9,666 nucleotides of DNA from the NCBI GenBank assembly GCA_048267165.1, contig JBLWYD010000091.1:1-9666 (forward strand), read 5' to 3'. Position numbers and translations under genes: made by a program. Source of the DNA: PGYR01 sp048267165. GTDB lineage: Bacteria; Bacteroidota; Ignavibacteria; Kapaibacteriales; UBA2268. The notes beneath the pieces were generated by a model. It was not told where the DNA came from. It saw only the letters and a program-made list of their open reading frames with translations, and did no database searches. This document shows positions 1-6,844 of the stretch, one piece after another. Position 1 is the stretch's first letter. Each line of letters begins with the position of its first letter.

Positions 1-82
1 CGTTCTCGTTTATTACAAACGAAACGTCGCTAAACAGGGTGTTACCACTAAACTCAACCGTTAATTGATCTACCGTAATCAT
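1..82 (-). CDS. ABC-F family ATP-binding protein, N-terminal 27 residues (gene runs off the left edge)
   Basis: The minus strand reads from an ATG at 80-82 to the window edge without a stop. The peptide begins MITVDQLTVEFSGNTLF and continues SDVSFVINEN. This is the typical opening beta-strand region of ABC-F ATPases, cytosolic proteins with two ABC domains and no membrane part that act on ribosomes (translation factors or antibiotic-protection proteins). The Walker A motif would lie just beyond the edge, so it cannot be checked. The gene is divergent from the RraB-like gene to its right, with about 200 bases between the starts. I saw no good -7 box for it. The family call rests on recognition of the N-terminal sequence; subfamily cannot be assigned from 27 residues. 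Confidence 0.7.
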   Translation of the reverse strand, partial: MITVDQLTVEFSGNTLFSDVSFVINEN

Positions 83-167
83 ACAAAATATTTTAAGCGG
101 CGAAATTAGCAAAAATGGTGTATACCTTTGAAAAATAATTTTACTTATACTCTATAATTCATTTTAC

Positions 168-195
168 TATATTTGAGAAAAATAAAAATTGCTAA
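168..195 (+). promoter_or_regulatory. Bacteroidota-type -7 box with conserved leader element, upstream of the RraB-like gene
   Basis: TATATTTG at 168-175 fits the Bacteroidota -7 consensus TAnnTTTG. No convincing TTG -33 box lies at the usual distance upstream. The following 13 bases at 183-195, TAAAAATTGCTAA, recur exactly after an identical TATATTTGA in front of the NACHT gene (3470-3498), with spacing of 6 versus 7 bases. That recurrence is the main reason to take the site seriously. It would give a leader of roughly 100 bases before the ATG at 283. A second consensus match, TACCTTTG, is at 123-130. Confidence 0.35.
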
Positions 196-282
196 AACTT
201 CACTATATCCCATACTAATGTTAAGGTAATAGAAACTAAGTTTGGTATATAACTGGTTGGCGAAAATTTGATAACAACAAAA

Positions 283-630
283 ATGAGTAATGAACATGAA
301 CTGAATGCCCATTTTGAACGAAATGAAAAAATGTGGCGAATTTGGGAAGAAAACGGAATAGATTCTCAGACTGAGTTAGTTGTGAATTTTCACTTCTACT
401 CAACACGTAAAGAAAATACTGAACTTCTATCTAAAGTATTATCAGACGAAAGTATACCTCATAGAATTGACAAAACCAGAACTCTGATTTTCCTGAAAGG
501 TTGGAATATTGAGGCTGACATAAAAAAGAAGTGGACTTTAGCAGAATTACAAGGTAAAACAGGGAATATGTTTATTCTTGCCAAACAAACAGGAGTCTCT
601 TTAGAAGGATGTGGGGCATTTATACCTTAA
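283..630 (+). CDS. RraB-family (regulator of ribonuclease activity B) domain protein
   Basis: A 115-residue soluble protein without signal peptide. The C-terminal part (from about residue 90: MFILAKQTGVSLEGCGAFIP) follows the pattern of RraB, whose E. coli member ends with a 'LA..Y.VEYDGWGTYF' segment. The N-terminal half contains the helix with WRIWEENGIDS and the strand ELVVNFHFYS seen in this alpha/beta fold. In E. coli RraB binds RNase E and lowers its activity; Bacteroidota homologues are annotated by fold only, so a role in RNA decay here is inference. The reading frame is open from a TTG at 268, but the ATG at 283 gives a natural N-terminus (MSNEHEL) and is preferred. The gene stands alone and is bracketed by imperfectly inverted sequences (about 246-262 and 650-664), as if it were a small cassette. 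Confidence 0.65.
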   Translation: MSNEHELNAHFERNEKMWRIWEENGIDSQTELVVNFHFYSTRKENTELLSKVLSDESIPHRIDKTRTLIFLKGWNIEADIKKKWTLAELQGKTGNMFILAKQTGVSLEGCGAFIP

Positions 631-670
631 TAAACGAGAATAAAACTACCACCAACACGCTATAAAAAAC

Positions 671-1384
671 ATGAAAATAGAAACTACTATATTAATTCTG
701 TTTTTTTTAATTACAACTGTTAAAGCACAAGTTTTTGGAACTCAAGTTATCATTGAAGAAGAAAATATATCTTTAAGAGCTTGGGAAGAAGAAAATGTCA
801 AAAACTATTCAGGTGTATATTTTTTTGGTGAATCAGAAGCAGAATCGTCTTTACATTTATTTATTTTTAATGATATGGTTTGCGCTCAGTTAGAAAAAGG
901 AAATTGGACAATTAAAAATTCAAAAATAATTGACTGGACTAAATCATATGAAAACTTCACCAATGTAAAAATCAAAGGAAACCAATTTTATTCAGATCAA
1001 TCTAATGGTGAATTTGTGTTTTTTGAGGTTGCTAATAAGAAATATAAAGGATTAAAATTAGTTAATCCACCTGTACAAACAGGAAATAAAGGAGACTATG
1101 AAATAGGAAGCTATTCCAAATTCGATGAAATAGGAAACTATTTTAATACCAAGACCACAATTATAAGCCTTAATTATCTAAACAAAATGGATAAAGAAGA
1201 ACTTAAAATTATGCGAAATGAAATCTTTGCTAGATATCATTATGAGTTTAAGACAAAAAAAATGTCTGAATATTTCATTAAACAAAAATGGTATTCAGGA
1301 TATCACCAAAATGTAGATTCTTTTTTGACTGAGATTGAAAAAGAAAATATAAAAAGAATACTAAACATAGAAAAAAATAAATAG
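671..1384 (+). CDS. exported YARHG-domain protein
   Basis: A 237-residue protein with a Sec signal peptide: a hydrophobic stretch at about residues 6-16 and probable cleavage after VKA (residue 19). The middle (about 45-135) is unrecognised and looks beta-rich. The C-terminal 65 residues (about 168-231) form a YARHG domain, shown by MRNEIFARYHYEF (181-193), the KWY motif (206-208) and the closing LTEIEKENI (219-227). YARHG is an extracellular domain with conserved aromatic and charged residues, usually found at the end of exported proteins and thought to bind cell-wall or surface ligands; its precise function is not established. The gene starts 40 bases after the RraB-like gene, and the SH3-like lipoprotein gene starts 81 bases after its stop. 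All three are on one strand but the gaps do not prove an operon. The domain call is firm; the role is unknown. Confidence 0.75.
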   Translation: MKIETTILILFFLITTVKAQVFGTQVIIEEENISLRAWEEENVKNYSGVYFFGESEAESSLHLFIFNDMVCAQLEKGNWTIKNSKIIDWTKSYENFTNVKIKGNQFYSDQSNGEFVFFEVANKKYKGLKLVNPPVQTGNKGDYEIGSYSKFDEIGNYFNTKTTIISLNYLNKMDKEELKIMRNEIFARYHYEFKTKKMSEYFIKQKWYSGYHQNVDSFLTEIEKENIKRILNIEKNK

Positions 1385-1465
1385 GAAGATAAAAAGCTAT
1401 GTACAATAATCTTCAGAAATAATTACAGTCATCTAATTATAACCTATATCAGTAAAATACAAAAA

Positions 1466-2710
1466 ATGAAATTTTATTTACAGTTAATACTTTTATCTAG
1501 TACACTTTTTGTTTTTAGTTGTAAAAAACGTGCTACGGAAGGGAAGATTGAATCAACAGAATTATCCAAGGATTCTGTTATAAAGAAAAAAGAAACATCT
1601 AATCATTTTGAATACAAATATGTTATTGCTCCCTCTGGATTAAATTATAGAGATTTTCCTAATGGAAATGTTTTGGGTAAATTTTCTTGGAGAGAAAAAG
1701 TTGAATATCTTTTTGATACTAAGCAAACACAAAAAATAATTGACAATTATAAAGAAGTAAAAGGAACTTGGGTTGCTGTAAAACACAAAAAAGATACAGT
1801 TTTTGTGTTTAGTCATTATTTATCAAATAGTGAGCCTCTTTATTCAACGATAGAATTATACTATGCTGATGCTTATTCTAAATCGATACTTAAACCTTCT
1901 AATAAGTTGGATATTCGACAAGCTTTTGTTAATGTTTCTGAAAGCTTTAATATGCCCGAAAATTTTATCAATGAAAAAGATTTACTAAAAGACACGATAC
2001 ATTTTAATAAAAGGCAACGAATTGAATTTCTTAAAAGAATGAATTATTCTGATAAGGATACCATTTTTATTTATGATATAGCATCTGGGTTGGTTAAAAA
2101 GCATCTCATTAAAAAAACACCTTTAATTGCTTGTATTAGTATATACTCACAAATAGAAGAAGAATATAAAAAAGAAAATTATAATCAATGGGATTATCAA
2201 ATTGGTTTTAACTTAGGTAAATCAAACCATGATGGTTTTGCTGTAATTGGAAAAGAAAATCCTTTTATTGAGAAAGGATTAAAACCACTTGTTTTTGAAG
2301 AAATGAATTCAGAAATGATTAATAACAACATCAAAAACAAATTAATCCCTAAGAATTGGATAAATGATACGGTTTACAAAAAGTATACCTCTAAGTATGA
2401 GAACATACGTTCTTTTGTTAAAATGAAAAAAGGGTATAATAACTGGTCTGATTTAATATTCAAAAATCTTGACACTAAAGACTCTTATCATATTTCTCAA
2501 TTAGAAGGAGAATCTAGCAGTAAAGCTCCTCTTGAAATAAAAGAAGAAAAAACACATCATAATGAAAGCTTTCAATATATAGGAAGGTTGTTTAAGAACA
2601 AACCTCCTGTAACTTTTGGGTTTATGTGGGAGTCTTTTGGATGCCCTAAAATTCACTTTTTAGATAAGGATGAGTTACCTGTATTAATTTTATGTGACAA
2701 TAGACATTAG
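1466..2710 (+). CDS. lipoprotein with bacterial SH3-like domain, function unknown
   Basis: A 414-residue protein with a type II signal peptide: hydrophobic residues 5-17 followed by FVFSC, so Cys19 is the likely lipidated residue. After a charged linker, residues 50-120 look like a bacterial SH3-like domain: APSGLNYRDFPNGNVLGKF resembles the 'GLNLR..P.G.VL' opening strand, and GTWVAVKHKKDTVFVFSHYLS resembles the closing strands. Such domains commonly bind peptidoglycan or surface ligands. The remaining 290 residues are not recognised; they contain no further membrane segment and end in a segment rich in aromatic and proline residues (about 370-414, including GFMWESFGCPKIHF). The protein should sit in the outer membrane facing the periplasm or the surface. 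No enzyme motif is visible, and no specific function is proposed. Confidence 0.65.
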   Translation: MKFYLQLILLSSTLFVFSCKKRATEGKIESTELSKDSVIKKKETSNHFEYKYVIAPSGLNYRDFPNGNVLGKFSWREKVEYLFDTKQTQKIIDNYKEVKGTWVAVKHKKDTVFVFSHYLSNSEPLYSTIELYYADAYSKSILKPSNKLDIRQAFVNVSESFNMPENFINEKDLLKDTIHFNKRQRIEFLKRMNYSDKDTIFIYDIASGLVKKHLIKKTPLIACISIYSQIEEEYKKENYNQWDYQIGFNLGKSNHDGFAVIGKENPFIEKGLKPLVFEEMNSEMINNNIKNKLIPKNWINDTVYKKYTSKYENIRSFVKMKKGYNNWSDLIFKNLDTKDSYHISQLEGESSSKAPLEIKEEKTHHNESFQYIGRLFKNKPPVTFGFMWESFGCPKIHFLDKDELPVLILCDNRH

Positions 2711-2813
2711 TAAAATCGAGTACATAAAAGCATATTAAATCTCAACCATGGCCGTAGGAGTGACAACATTTTTAAAACTCCACAAAGGGTTAGATGCATT
2801 ACTCATACTACAA

Positions 2814-2957
2814 CTAACAAAATTCTACTTTTAAGTATTGGTTGATAGCTTTTTCTTGACCTTTTTTAATGCTTACACCGAGAGCTTTTTGTAAAATTTG
2901 TTGGGATTTGAGGCTACGGCTAGCACCGCTGTCAGCTTTTTTACGAGTGCTATTAAT
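2814..2957 (-). pseudogene. possible C-terminal remnant (47 codons) of an unrecognised gene
   Basis: On the minus strand a stop-free frame runs from 2957 to a TAG at 2814-2816 and has no start codon; a TAA lies directly upstream at 2958-2960. The peptide includes SLKSQQILQKALGVSIKK and GQEKAINQYLKVEFC, with the lysine- and glutamine-rich composition and A/T-ending codons of genuine genes in this window. It therefore looks like the tail of a gene whose upstream part has been replaced by the tandem repeat array that begins at the same point. I do not recognise the family. A second frame (ending in a TAA at 2873-2875) is also open here and joins the repeat, so coding in the first frame is only probable. 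Confidence 0.3.
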
Positions 2958-3287
2958 TTATCTATTGCCGTAGTATTAGCGACCCATGCCGTAGTGTTAA
3001 CGGAGCATGCCGTGATATCAGCGACCCATGCCGCGGTGTCAACGGAGCACGCCGTGATATTAGCGACCCGTGCCGTAGTGTCTTCGGAGCATGCCGTGAT
3101 ATTAGCGACCCATGCCGCGGTGTCTTCGGAGCGTGCCGTGATATTAGCGACCCGTGCCGTGGTGTCTTCGGAGCATGCCGTGATATCAGCGACCCATGCC
3201 GCGGTGTCTTCGGAGCACGCCGTGATATCAGCGACCCGTGCCGCGGTGTCTTCGGAGCATGCCGTGATATTAGCGACCCACGCAAGC
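2958..3287. repeat. G+C-rich tandem array of seven 42-bp units
   Basis: Seven complete 42-bp units begin at 2979, 3021, 3063, 3105, 3147, 3189 and 3231, each opening with GCGACCC; partial units flank both ends (about 2958-2978 and 3273-3287). Each unit consists of two related 21-bp halves centred on variants of CATGCCGT, for example GCGACCCATGCCG and CGGAGCATGCCG. Differences between units are almost all transitions (CAT/CGT/CAC, GTA/GCG/GTG, TTA/TCA). CAT and CGT in the first half alternate from unit 2 to unit 7, and the second half alternates similarly, indicating growth by 84-bp pairs. The array contains GATATC, GCATGC and CCGCGG palindromes. It is much richer in G+C than everything around it. 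Because 42 is a multiple of 3, four of the six frames cross it without stops, so openness says nothing about coding. Confidence 0.95.
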
Positions 3288-3383
3288 TTTTATGATAGCT
3301 AAAACGACTTTTATTACCTAAATAATTGAACTTATGGGATTCCGTAAGAATATGCATAGGTATTTTTTTAGGTTCGCAAGAAT

Positions 3384-3406
3384 TGTAAGAGTTACTAGCT
3401 CTTACA
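3384..3406. other. perfect 8-bp inverted repeat (hairpin)
   Basis: TGTAAGAG at 3384-3391 and CTCTTACA at 3399-3406 pair perfectly around a 7-base loop (TTACTAG). Neither side is followed by a T-tract, so this is a poor intrinsic terminator. It lies about 65 bases upstream of the -7-like box of the NACHT gene and could be an operator or a structural element; the sequence does not decide. Confidence 0.5.
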
Positions 3407-3469
3407 GTTACGTTAATAAATAACAATAACTCGTTGATAACTTTATTTTAGATAAACTATTGACTTTGA

Positions 3470-3498
3470 TATATTTGATGACATATAAAAATTGCTAA
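3470..3498 (+). promoter_or_regulatory. Bacteroidota-type -7 box with conserved leader element, upstream of the NACHT gene
   Basis: TATATTTG at 3470-3477 matches TAnnTTTG. It is followed, after TGACATA, by TAAAAATTGCTAA at 3486-3498, the same 13 bases that follow the same -7 box in front of the RraB-like gene (183-195). A TTG -33 box at normal spacing is not evident. The implied leader before the NACHT start codon is about 80 bases. Confidence 0.4.
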
Positions 3499-3567
3499 GC
3501 TTTATCTATTGAAAAAGCTCACAATTAAATTTATATAAAAAATTGTTTAGTCATACTTCATAAAGAT

Positions 3568-5457
3568 ATGTTAAAAGAATATTTAATTAAAAAATTAGCA
3601 TCAAAAGCATTTGATGTAATTATAGATGTTTTAAAACCTAACAAAGCATCCTTAATTGTAACAAAAGAGGATTTAGCTACATCTCTAAAACATCATTATA
3701 GATACATTTTAAACTTAACAGATAAAATAAGCTTTAAGGAACTTAGAGGTAATAAAAAACTAAACGATACTTATATTCCCTTAGACTTAGAACTACAAGC
3801 AAAAAGGTTTAAAGATAAAAACGTTAGTGAAACTAAATTAAAAATAGAAGAGATTATTAACTCATCTGACTCACATCTTATAATTTTAGGTGGTCCAGGA
3901 GCTGGTAAGACAACTACTGTAAAAAAAATATGTCAATCTCTCCTTTTTGAAGATAAAATCATAGATTACAAATTTCCTATCCTTATCAATTTAAGAGACT
4001 TGTCTAAAGATCAAAATATATACAAAGCACTTAAGGATATCTTAGGCATCAATATTTTAATGGATCATAAAAAGGAAAAAACACAAATTTTAATAGAAAA
4101 TAAAAATTTAATAGAAAAATACATCAATTCATATTTAGAAAGCTTAAATGCAATAGTAATTTTAGATGGGCTAGACGAAGTTAACCCTCTTAAATTAAAT
4201 GAATTTGGTAAAGAAATAAAATCTTTGATTTTAAATCTTACAAAATCTCTAGTTATTGTTACTAGTAGAAGTGCATCCTATGATTTGAACTTAAACAATT
4301 CTACTGAATATGAGTTATGTAATTTAAATAAATCACAAACTAAAAAATTTGTTGAGAATTGGTTTACAAATAAGGAAGTCTCTGATAGTTTTTTAGAAGA
4401 GATTGAAAATTCTAAATTCTATGACTTTTCACTAAAACCTATTTCCTTGGCACATTTATGTGCTATTTACGAAAGAACAAAAAAATTCTACGATAAACCA
4501 AAGTCTATTTATAAAAAACTTGTTCGAATACTTATTGAAGAATGGGATGAACAAAGAGATATTGTAAGGGAATCAAACTATTCTGATTTTGATAATGATA
4601 GAAAATTTGATTTTTTAAGTCATTTGTCTTACGATTTAACAATCAGATTTGATAAAAAAGTATATTTTGAAGAGGATTTAAAGGATTCATTTTTAAACAT
4701 AAACGAATCTTTTGGGCTCCCAAAAAACCAATGCCTAAAAGTTATTAAAGAAGTAGAAGCACATACAGGTATACTAATACAATCTAGCTATTCAACTTTT
4801 GAATTTGTTCATAAATCAATGCAAGAATACTTAGCAGCTGAGCATATGATCAAAATGCCTGAGATACCTAGAAAAATACTCCATAACACAAACATTTCCA
4901 ACGAACTAGCAATAACAGTAGCCCTTTCTTCTGATCCTAATTCTTATTTTTTTAAGTTAGTTTTTGATATTTTTAAGAGCAACTCTTTTGGAAGTCTTTT
5001 TATTATTGAGTTTTTAAGCAGATTAGCCTATGAAAAACCTGACTTCAAAGAGTCCGTATTACTCCCTTATTGTTTTGCTGAATTAACTCAAGAGTGTATG
5101 GATAATAATATAGAGAATTATGAAAAGATGTCTACAGTTATAAACGAATTTAAAGAAATCCATAGTGTTAGACTATCTTTCTTAAAGTTCGCTTTACACA
5201 CTTCTTTCAATACTGAGGAATTTGAACCTGAAGAGTTCAACAATGAAGAAGATGAACTAGAAAATATTGTACTAAATAATTTTGATTCGAATATAGAAAT
5301 AGAAGATGATTCTCCTTATGGAATGAGTTTTTTAAATACTGTTAATATTGTTGTTGAGCCTAGTTTTCATAACGAAATCAAAGACTCCGAGAGTTCTTAT
5401 GAAAATGAAGTCAGAGATTTAAAAATAAATCAATTTATATACAATACCAGCTTTTAA
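3568..5457 (+). CDS. NACHT-domain STAND NTPase, candidate anti-phage (bNACHT-like) protein
   Basis: A 629-residue protein with no signal peptide. The N-terminal 100 residues are helical and end in a 'DTYIPLDLEL' linker often seen before NACHT domains; no nuclease, TIR or protease effector motif is visible there. The NACHT core follows: Walker A GGPGAGKTT (108-116), Walker B IVILDGLDEV (196-205) with the small residue and acidic pair typical of NACHT, and sensor-like VIVTSRS (229-235). A winged-helix segment has PISLAHLCAIY (291-301), and FEFVHKSMQEYLAAEHM (411-427) is the conserved NLR/NACHT motif. The last 200 residues lack leucine-rich, TPR or WD repeats and carry a very acidic patch (about 549-568). 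Bacterial NACHT proteins are signal-transducing NTPases, several of which protect against phages; that role here is inference. The gene is alone on its strand and converges on the holA remnant 16 bases past its stop. Confidence 0.85.
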   Translation: MLKEYLIKKLASKAFDVIIDVLKPNKASLIVTKEDLATSLKHHYRYILNLTDKISFKELRGNKKLNDTYIPLDLELQAKRFKDKNVSETKLKIEEIINSSDSHLIILGGPGAGKTTTVKKICQSLLFEDKIIDYKFPILINLRDLSKDQNIYKALKDILGINILMDHKKEKTQILIENKNLIEKYINSYLESLNAIVILDGLDEVNPLKLNEFGKEIKSLILNLTKSLVIVTSRSASYDLNLNNSTEYELCNLNKSQTKKFVENWFTNKEVSDSFLEEIENSKFYDFSLKPISLAHLCAIYERTKKFYDKPKSIYKKLVRILIEEWDEQRDIVRESNYSDFDNDRKFDFLSHLSYDLTIRFDKKVYFEEDLKDSFLNINESFGLPKNQCLKVIKEVEAHTGILIQSSYSTFEFVHKSMQEYLAAEHMIKMPEIPRKILHNTNISNELAITVALSSDPNSYFFKLVFDIFKSNSFGSLFIIEFLSRLAYEKPDFKESVLLPYCFAELTQECMDNNIENYEKMSTVINEFKEIHSVRLSFLKFALHTSFNTEEFEPEEFNNEEDELENIVLNNFDSNIEIEDDSPYGMSFLNTVNIVVEPSFHNEIKDSESSYENEVRDLKINQFIYNTSF

Positions 5458-5473
5458 TAATTAATTTCCTGTT

Positions 5474-5698
5474 TTAATGCAAAATCTTAAACAGTAATTC
5501 TTTTAAAATATCAGCATGAGTTTGGTTGGCTCCTACTCCTTTACTTTTTACATCAGCATCACGTAATAAGGCTATAATTTGTGATACTTTTCGCATCGGG
5601 TAGTTACAGGCAGCGTTTACGTAGTCGTCCACAAAGTAAGGGTTTACCCCTAAGTTTTTAGCAACTGAAGCTTTCGATTTGTCTTTTAATCCGTGGTA
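5474..5698 (-). pseudogene. holA: C-terminal fragment of DNA polymerase III delta subunit (holA)
   Basis: The minus strand encodes 74 residues and a TAA stop (5474-5476): YHGLKDKSKASVAKNLGVNP, then YFVDDY, NYPMRKVSQIIALLRDAD, KSKGVGA and DILKELLFKILH. This is the last domain of HolA, the delta subunit of the clamp loader that opens the sliding clamp, as found in Flavobacteriaceae; full-length HolA is about 330-340 residues, so about three quarters is absent. The fragment contains no frameshift or stop, so the truncation seems recent. The upstream edge is abrupt: codon TAC at 5696-5698 directly follows, in the same frame, the TAA stop of the membrane-protein gene. There is no start codon of its own. 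Because holA is essential, an intact copy presumably exists elsewhere in the genome. Confidence 0.8.
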
Positions 5699-6190
5699 TT
5701 AAAATTCATATATAGAAAAACGATTACTTACTCTGTTAATAAACTTTTTAAGAGTGCTATGAATTAACAAGTAAGAAAAAACTAAAATAACAGGATATAT
5801 AACAACTCCCATTCCTAAATATAAGTGGTCGTATTTATCATATTCTAAATTGTGATTATACCAACCGAAAAAATTAAATATCGTATAGCTAAATTCATGA
5901 TTATAAGTATAATTACGATCAATGTAATAAAATAAACCCATAAGTATCATACTTAAAAAGCCTACCAAACCAACATAAACCACTACCTTTTTCCATTTAG
6001 AAAAAGATAGTACCATAAAAGAAACAAAAAGAAGGACTAATAAAGGTGTAAAAATTGCCATTTCATTATCTGAATTTATAATTTTTTTACTTTGAAGAGC
6101 TTTAGAACAATTAATAATATTAATTATTAGTATTGTGGAATAAATACTGGCTATGACAGATGAAATTATATTCGCGCTATTTTTTTTCAT
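5699..6190 (-). CDS. small four-helix membrane protein, function unknown
   Basis: A 163-residue protein with four probable membrane helices at about residues 8-27, 46-63, 69-90 and 123-144, a lysine-rich N-terminus and a loop of polar and aromatic residues (about 91-122) between helices 3 and 4. No motif or family is recognised. It is the last gene of the minus-strand series that follows the TssD-like metalloprotease, starting 9 bases after the stop of the preceding lipoprotein gene, so co-transcription is likely. In such a position it may be an accessory or immunity-related membrane protein, but this rests on location only. Its stop codon (5699-5701) is immediately followed by the truncated holA frame, marking a recombination junction. 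Confidence 0.6.
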   Translation of the reverse strand: MKKNSANIISSVIASIYSTILIINIINCSKALQSKKIINSDNEMAIFTPLLVLLFVSFMVLSFSKWKKVVVYVGLVGFLSMILMGLFYYIDRNYTYNHEFSYTIFNFFGWYNHNLEYDKYDHLYLGMGVVIYPVILVFSYLLIHSTLKKFINRVSNRFSIYEF

Positions 6191-6199
6191 AATACTTGA

Positions 6200-6844
6200 T
6201 TACCACTTTACAGGTATTTTAATACGTTCGTGCTTACTTTCTATTGATGTAATGGTTTGAGGTTCTCCTGTACTAGGATCGACAACTGTCATTTTTTCTT
6301 TTCTACTACCATGTCTTAGAAAAAATCTAGTAAAAATAGTGTCATTACTAGTTAGCATGTTAAATAGTTCTTGATTGTTTTTCTTGAAATCAACAATACC
6401 TATATGTATAGTATCTTTGTTTTTCTTTTTATCTAGTAATGGTCTTAATAATTGTTGAGTAACAGTGCTTGTATCTATAATGTAATTGACATAATAGGTG
6501 TAATTAAGACTTTTCTTACCAAATATTATTTTTCTATTATAATTTCCAGCAGACTTTAGAGATCCTCCTTCTACCGAATATAAATACATTTGAGGGCGGC
6601 TATAAGAAGATTTATAGTTTGATTCATATGTTATTCTACTTAAGTTTAAGTTTACATAAGACGTATTTTTTAATTCAATTTGATTAGGTAACTTAATATA
6701 AGCTACCTCTTTTATTTCTGACTTGTATGTTCCAAAAATTACAGGAAAATTAACCGATTGAGATTGTTTTACTACAAGATCTTTTTTAGGGTTGGCACAA
6801 GTAAATGTTGTTAAGATTATAAACAAGTAAATAGTTAACTTCAT
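6200..6844 (-). CDS. putative lipoprotein, intact paralogue of the frameshifted gene upstream; possible immunity protein
   Basis: A 214-residue protein with a short hydrophobic leader (residues 3-15) followed by FTC, making Cys16 the likely lipidation site, although the lipobox is weak. No known domain is recognised. It resembles the product of the broken gene upstream: MYLYSVEGGSLKSAGNYNRK matches FLYELEANGKLKKKKNFSRK in pattern, and the C-termini ERIKIPVK and KRIKVPIK are almost the same. The ATG at 6842-6844 overlaps the upstream stop (TAATG, one shared base), which suggests translational coupling. Placement two genes after a TssD-like protease and its adjacent lipoprotein makes a periplasmic immunity role plausible; that is inference from context. 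Confidence 0.6.
   Translation of the reverse strand: MKLTIYLFIILTTFTCANPKKDLVVKQSQSVNFPVIFGTYKSEIKEVAYIKLPNQIELKNTSYVNLNLSRITYESNYKSSYSRPQMYLYSVEGGSLKSAGNYNRKIIFGKKSLNYTYYVNYIIDTSTVTQQLLRPLLDKKKNKDTIHIGIVDFKKNNQELFNMLTSNDTIFTRFFLRHGSRKEKMTVVDPSTGEPQTITSIESKHERIKIPVKW

Larger units (their letters stand above)
2711..3567. other. 857-base stretch without an intact gene
   Basis: Between the SH3-like lipoprotein and the NACHT gene there is no convincing complete gene. The stretch holds, in order, about 100 unassigned bases, a 47-codon minus-strand coding tail (2814-2957), a 42-bp tandem repeat array (about 2958-3287), about 95 unassigned A+T-rich bases, an 8-bp hairpin (3384-3406) and a promoter-like leader (3470-3498). 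Open frames that cross the array on both strands are best explained by its 42-bp period, which keeps any stop-free frame open. Confidence 0.7.

Noticed and set aside
268..282. TTG start for the RraB-like protein
   Set aside because: The ATG five codons later gives a normal N-terminus, and the extra residues have no counterpart expected in the family.
3..640. 13-bp inverted match (TTCTCGTTTATTA at 3-15 and TAATAAACGAGAA at 628-640)
   Set aside because: One arm is inside the ABC-F coding sequence, and a single 13-base match is expected about once by chance in a window of this size and composition.
2748..2770. Isolated match to the repeat unit (CATGGCCGTAG) upstream of the array
   Set aside because: Only about ten bases agree, with an inserted G, and the flanks do not follow the unit.
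2958..3287. CRISPR array
   Set aside because: There are no unique spacers: units are contiguous 42-bp repeats that differ by point changes, and no cas genes are near.
2898..3302. Plus-strand frame of 134 codons across the repeat array (ATHAVVLTEHAVIS-type repeats)
   Set aside because: It starts only at a TTG inside the minus-strand coding tail. The 42-bp period keeps four frames open at once, so openness is not evidence of coding.
2962..3426. Minus-strand frame of 154 codons across the array (RHGSLISRHAPKTP repeats)
   Set aside because: The first 50 codons come from A+T-rich intergenic sequence without protein-like character and the frame stops at the array edge. The synonymous bias is too slight to judge, so it is kept as part of the repeat.
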